Part shown: piece after piece, positions 58,492 to 64,000 of the stretch
Position numbering within the stretch: position 1 is the stretch's first letter
How the letters are laid out: every line of letters starts with the position of its first letter
NCBI GenBank assembly: GCA_023333565.1
Contig: JAJKFH010000347.1
Location: forward strand, 360,211-424,210
DNA length: 64,000 nt
Direction of reading: 5' to 3'
DNA from: Puffinus mauretanicus
Lineage: Eukaryota; Chordata; Aves; Procellariiformes; Procellariidae
Position numbers and translations under genes: made by a program
Notes under the pieces: generated by a model
Database searches by the model: none
What the model was told of the DNA's origin: nothing
Seen by the model: only the letters and a program-made list of their open reading frames with translations

Positions 58492-59900
58492 GTTTGCAAG
58501 GTATCCCATCTCCTGCGGAAGATATTTGAGCATCATTTGAAACAATATAGACACTGAACATGAATTAAAATTGTGTTTTCTATGCTGCCTCTGTAGCTTT
58601 CAGAAAAAAAAATAGTTGATAGCATAGATATCTACTTGGAAAAAACTTGAACTTCACACATCAAATCATTACCCAAAGAAATCATATGTGATTGGACAAC
58701 ATTCTTTTTCAACAAGTAAAACCTGCTAAATATTTGCATAAGCTTCAGTTCTCTTGAATTCTTTTCTCCCTTAACACCTGGAATGGTTATATGATATATA
58801 TATCTGTCTATAAACCTTAAAGGACTATAACAATGTTAAATCTGCTGTATCTGAAGTTTATATACAAATTCATTTGGTACCCAGAAAATATTTCCTTCTT
58901 CAATAATTTCTCAAGTGTAGCTTATATAACTGCATTATATTGTTGTAAACTCAGGAATAAAACATCCTGTTGTAACCTCAATTAAATCAAAACTATTTCT
59001 GGTTTGTTTATGAGAATGATGGGACAGAATGCTGTTGTTCTTTGAACTCTCTTCCTACCTATTTAAAGTATGTTTTAGGATATTGCTTCATTACAATATA
59101 TCCATCTGTCTCCTACATTTTTTAAATTTAAGATGGCATTTAAGACAAAAGCAATTGCTTAATTTCTTTATTTCTTTCCTTGGAGATTGTAAGGGAAATT
59201 GTTTGATTTGCTGATAGGCTTTTTGTTTGTTTGTTTAATTTGGTGAGAGGGTTTATGCATGTGCATGCTTGTTATATATACATAGGAAGGAATTATTTCT
59301 GGAGAGACAACTTCCAAGTCTAACTCTGTGGTCAGTTTTGTGTCTTTTCTTGTCTCTTGCGAGAGTTCATTCCATAATCGAGGCTGAACCTGTGAAGTGG
59401 GTAACTTTTTTATTTGGCTCTTAAGCATCCCTCCTGTTAGTCAACAATTGCGCTGAACTGCTGCCATGAAAGGTCATGGAAGGAAAGCCGATCTCTCGGA
59501 TATCAAGGATCAAACCCTTGGAGGGATCTGAGCAGCAGGCCAGAGACCTTGAAGCAGACACTGCCATCAGTACAAAGCCAATACAAAAGGCAAAGCACTT
59601 AAAGTAGCACTGGCTATTAAGCAAACTCGTTGACAGACCTTTTTGGTGAGGCATATATGTATACACCCACCCCCTCTTATACAGTTACTGGTGTTTTTTC
59701 AGGGTGTGTGTTTTCATCGTTAGATATAATGAGCAGCAATAATACTGTCTTATATTTTTCTTCCTCTTTAATTTTGTTAGCAAGTAAATGCTGATCAAGC
59801 CAATACACATAAACACCAAAGCTATCCAATTTTCATTAACATGAACATTCTCAGCTGCAAAAAATGTTATCACTTTAACAGTTCTTTCTCTGGAAATTCA
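58492..59900. other. AT-rich noncoding stretch
   Basis: Short frames only. No repeat or gene recognised. Confidence 0.5.
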
Positions 59901-59901
59901 C

Positions 59902-59932
59902 TTTTTTTTTTCTTTTTTTTTTTTTTTTTTTT
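59902..59932. repeat. T-run (T9-C-rich break-T20)
   Basis: Nine T, TC, then twenty T. Length-variable. A perfect small hairpin, GTGGAT-CTT-ATCCAC, follows at 59939-59953, and AATC repeats lie at about 59968-60010. Confidence 0.85.
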
Positions 59933-60010
59933 GTTCTGGTGGATCTTATCCACATGATTCTTCAGAGAATCAATCAAAACTCCTTTTCTAGTACAAATCA
60001 ATCAATCAAT

Positions 60011-60750
60011 TTCTCATGCCTGACATTGCCTGTTATGTACGAAAGAATCACAAAGCACCCATTTGGGTTTCCTTAACAACATGTTTACCTTCCATTTAAC
60101 ACACAGAGATTGCAAATACTTTAGAGGACAAACACACAGATATTTATGTTACTAGCTCCTATAAACCGTCCCTCCTCTATTATCTGATTTCTGGTATCAG
60201 GCCTGCCTTTAAAAGACCCACCTTCTTTACCTTGAAATACATACTGCTTGCTGGAAAAATTAAACTGTACAGAGCCATCGCATTTTCTATACCTTACAAT
60301 AATACTGCAGTTATTTAGGGTAAAAATTCCCCAGATTCCAGTTATTTACTGTCAGATTCAAGTTGTACCTCTGAGAGGTGGTGTAGAAGGGACAGTTTTC
60401 AAATAATTGCCTTCTTTTTGCACCATTGAAAGGAAAAATAGCTTTTTCTGCTTTGCAAGGGTGCCTGACACCCAGAGGAAGACGATGGAGAGGAAATGGG
60501 GTGATGAACCCTCTACTGTCCCTCCTCCTCTGCATTTGGATTTGGCTGGTGTATTGAAGGGAATGGTATAACCTCTGGTTGTGACTGACCTATTCTGGGC
60601 TCTGCTCTGACTCTGTTCATTAAGAAGGGTTAAATTTTTCATTTTTCTAAAGCTAGATGATTTATCACTAGTTTTAATGGTCTATATACAGTTAAGACCT
60701 ATTATTTTGAGGTTAGAGAATTTGACTGGCAAAGAAAGTGTAAGAGTTTT
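60011..60750. other. AT-rich noncoding stretch
   Basis: Two short minus-strand frames (60311-60642) are unrecognised. Nothing else is supported. Confidence 0.5.
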
Positions 60751-60751
60751 T

Positions 60752-60787
60752 AATATATATATTTATATATATTTATATATATCTATA
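60752..60787. repeat. TA-rich microsatellite (ATATTTATAT units)
   Basis: ATATATATTT units repeated about three times over 36 bases. Confidence 0.9.
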
Positions 60788-63700
60788 ATTCTTTATGCAG
60801 TCTTCTGCTTGTGAAAGTAGTAGCAGGTACACATCATTTGAAAACCTATGCATCTCCAAAATTGTCTCTGGTTGTGTTCTCACATGCTCCAAAATGCTGA
60901 AGGACAAAACGTCTCCAATGCATATGTTCCTAACTCAAATATACTATAATTTGGAGACAATTTTGATTCATTTATTTTGTTCCATGAATGGATATGAATT
61001 GCTTAATGGACCTTCCTTTCTTTTTTGTTGAGAACATTCTGTTATCTGTCCCTTTACAGAGTTAATAGATGAAGCTGAGAAAAATAGGGATGCTGAATTT
61101 AAATCAGATGTTTGCCAACTACCACATACTGAAGAAATTGCCTTTTAGTATTTTTCCTGCATTTCTTTTAAATTTAGAAAACATATTTACCGTCTGTTAA
61201 AAGTGCTGGATTGACAACCACTGAGACCCGTTCAGTAGCACTGGCAGCAGAATTGAAAGTTTTCCTACATCACTTTTTTGAATGGGTTTTAACCTTTCTT
61301 AAGATGAGCCACCTCTGAGTTGAAAAGAGAAGAGCACCCTCTACATACATTCAGTACTTAAGTCTTCTCTGCAAGGTGACTGTAATTTTACTGGATATTT
61401 TGAAAAATACACTGACAAACATATTTCATGTTGATTATGGAGCGTCCACTAACAACAAGTCATCACTTTTAGTCAACTAAATAACATAGTTGTGCTTTAA
61501 CATTAAGTTTAAATGTGTCTTTAAAGAATGTACTGAATACATCCAAAAGTAATGTTTCACATCATTGAAATGGGTCATTTTTGAACTTAAGTCTTATGAC
61601 TCCTGATTCTCAGAGGCAACTGATGAATGTCCAGTACAACTCATTTAAGAGTGAGAGTTATCATTAAGTTGATCTGATGGTTTTTCTGATAGTGGACGGG
61701 CTTGTCCCTTTTTAGGAGAAAGCTACGACAAGCTAAGTGCTTCTTCGCATTATATCTGCTATGAGGAGGTGAGCTGGAGTTTGGGCAATTGAAAGAAGCC
61801 CTCAGAACATTTGCTCAATCATTCTCATATTCTCTCATTCTCAAGTACGGGACTTGTAGATGGTTGCAGACATAATAGTGTATGTGAGTACAGTGTCTTT
61901 TTACTGGAATTAGGTACACTGACATTTGTCAAAATCGGAGAGAAAAAAATACAGAAATATTGAACACAGTAGTTCTAATTTTTATGTTTTATTATGTAAG
62001 AGTGATTAAAGTGCATAGAGTAGAAATGCACAAGGAGATTTTTTTTAAGCTTGTCCAGAGTGCCCCATATTCTTCAGACTCCTTGGTAATGAAGTTACCA
62101 ACAAAAGTAAGCAATTCTCTTTTAACATCCTGAGTTTTTCAGAACAGTTCAATCTCCTAAGAAGTAATAGTATTATTCAACCTTTCTTATGCAGCTGTGT
62201 TTATGATGAAATAAGGGAAGCCATGTCCCCATAACAAAGATCAATATGGCAAATGCGGAGATCTTTAAGACCTATAATAAAAATCCTGAAAATATCTGCT
62301 CTTCTGTTGAGAATACTAAGCAATGAATGCAGGAAAGGCAACTGTGATGTTTACTTAAGTCTGTGCAAATTTTTTATGAATTTATCTCACAAGACTGTTA
62401 GAATATTCAAATACCACCAAAATAGATACTGGTTTGGTTTCACGCAGTGTGAGACAAACTGAAGGCATTCTAATGATGCCTCAAAATTAATGATGTTTTA
62501 CAATGACACTCGAAATACTTTACCCCTTATCACCAAAATACTTATCATCTTATCAAGGAGGAGATTGGATCTGCTGTTAGTGCCAAAAATATTGGACAGC
62601 GCAGAAGAACAGGGAAAGTGTGTCTGTTGACTGTTATCTCCCTATATATTTCAATATTTTTGATCACTTTCGTTCCATGTAACAGTAGTACATGCTGCAT
62701 GGCCTTGCATAGCAGACAATTTTAAAATTTGAAGTTAGATGCTACATTGAAATAAACTGAGATGGTCTCTCTGACTTCGACAGCTAATCTTATGTTAAAA
62801 AAAACAACCTCCTGAGAATATTTTACACACCAGGAAAATTTTCAAAACAGCATTTTAACAGCTGCAATGTTGGGTTGGGCTATTCTAAAAAGTGAGGTGA
62901 TGTTCTGCAGGCAATATTTTCATTTGATTTGCTCCATGATGATTTACACTGGATGGTTTAAAATGAATTAGCACCCTGTATTATAAAGTAAGAAAAAACT
63001 ACCTGTGATTCTCATGTGTAGAGACAGTTTGGTAAAACCAGACCAGAATCAGTCTGTTTTGAATCAACCTCAGTCTTAGCAGGACGCTGAACACTGAGGG
63101 CATAACGTTACTGGACTGCATTGTACAGAAGAGACACAGTAATACAAGCAAATGTCATGAAACAGCTTTACTCTGATTCATCCTCTCAAGGCTCTACTCA
63201 ACAGTCAGCTTAGACCATAGAGGGGACAGGATTTAATGTGTTTTATAGTGGAGGATAGGAGGCACAAATCTTTCCCCAAACTGTAGTCACCACAGCCCTT
63301 TCTCGGGGTGCTGGGCATCCTGAAGACTGGACAACCTTTTTCTGCTTGCAGAAAGTTTAGAAGATTGTGGAACATTCTCCAAGGTCTTGAAGATATATGA
63401 TGGTGATCATGCTGCCCATCTATACTACAAGATCTTACTGGCCTTAAGATTAATTCTTATGAAGACTTTAAGGCTTGCTTTAAGGCCTAAGAAGAGACAA
63501 ATTGGATGTTCAAAATCCATTGGTGGGCATTTGGCCCTCAGTATATGAACACTTTGGAGAAAATCTTGTCAAGACACTTAGCTCCTGTATTATTTCTTCC
63601 ATACAATTTCAGAATAATGCAATACCACCAGTGTTAACACTACCCCTCTTTGTGATTCGTTTCCACTGGTCCACTTACAAAAACCGAAGACAGACAACTT

Positions 63701-63910
63701 GACTTAGGAGACACATCAGAAATCATGGAAAAGATTAGGAAACAATAACTCCTGACACTCAATATTACATCTAATAGCTTCCTACATCAACTTATAATTA
63801 TGTTTTGTCTAATATAACTTCAAAAAATCAAAACCAAACTGCTAAAACTTCTGTTACAGTTTAGCACTGAAACCATCTGTTAGCCCTCGTTTATCTGTAT
63901 TATTGAGCCC
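60788..63910. other. AT-rich noncoding stretch
   Basis: Frames up to 78 codons, all unrecognised. No repeat family, exon pair or RNA gene seen. Confidence 0.5.
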
Positions 63911-63911
63911 C

Positions 63912-63945
63912 AAACACACACAGCATTTTGCATGTGTGTGTGTGT
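63912..63945. repeat. CA / TG facing repeats (potential hairpin)
   Basis: CAAACACACACAGC faces GCATGTGTGTGTGTGTC across TTTT, so the strand can fold on itself through alternating CA:TG pairs. Such inverted microsatellites can extrude cruciforms or Z-DNA. Confidence 0.8.
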
Positions 63946-64000
63946 CTAGCCTCTCTTCCATGAAGAGTACAGGCTCTGTTGATGCCTAGTTCTGTGCCAT

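Noticed and set aside
1..64000. CRISPR array, tRNA, rRNA, operon or phage-like gene cluster
   Set aside because: No regularly spaced repeats, no cloverleaf-type A/B boxes seen, and no densely packed coding frames; the DNA is avian-type nuclear sequence.

Overview
The window reads as nuclear DNA from a bird. The strongest evidence is two truncated CR1 LINE copies (6920-7722 on +, 33334-33861 on -). Both carry the CR1 3' end with its short ATTCTATG-type repeat and reverse-transcriptase C-terminal reading frames of one subfamily. The rest is AT-rich, CpG-poor, single-copy-looking sequence with mononucleotide runs and few repeats, as expected for an avian gene-poor region or a very long intron. 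No prokaryotic gene organisation, rRNA, tRNA, CRISPR array or intact viral genome is visible. The species cannot be named from this sequence alone.

Layout. 1-6300: AT-rich noncoding DNA with a C/T homopolymer junction, a CpG-bearing patch near 4.5 kb, a conserved-looking stretch at 5.1-5.4 kb and a candidate terminal exon at about 5956. 6300-7722: a GC-richer block with an imperfect palindrome at 6765-6846, followed by CR1 copy A. 7.7-33 kb: mostly featureless AT-rich DNA with microsatellites, a CpG-bearing patch and a long broken reading frame near 17 kb, two exon-like segments on the minus strand (12.2 kb and 25.5 kb), a GC/CpG patch with two AP-1-type sites near 29.5 kb, and a hairpin at 31.85 kb. 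33.3-33.9 kb: CR1 copy B. 35-41.6 kb: the most structured part, with a splice-bounded open segment at 35277-35419, several stretches that look like conserved noncoding elements, and a dense block at about 39.3-40.6 kb carrying nuclear-receptor half-sites and homeobox-type motifs. 41.6-64 kb: AT-rich DNA with an old CR1 relic at 43.78 kb, small tandem duplications and an exon-like segment at 54.03-54.1 kb on the minus strand.

No established protein-coding gene could be recognised. Nearly all open reading frames are short and have the low-complexity, Phe/Leu/Lys/Ser-rich composition of translated AT-rich noncoding DNA; the longest ones are CR1 or its antisense shadow. The likely function of the window, if any, is regulatory (enhancers in a gene desert or intron) plus possible long noncoding RNA exons. 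Conservation and expression claims are inferences from sequence texture. I did not find a convincing new biological system; the best leads are the 39.3-40.6 kb block, the minus-strand exon candidate at 54.03 kb, the palindrome at 6.8 kb and the 19-nt micro-exon candidate at 25.47 kb.
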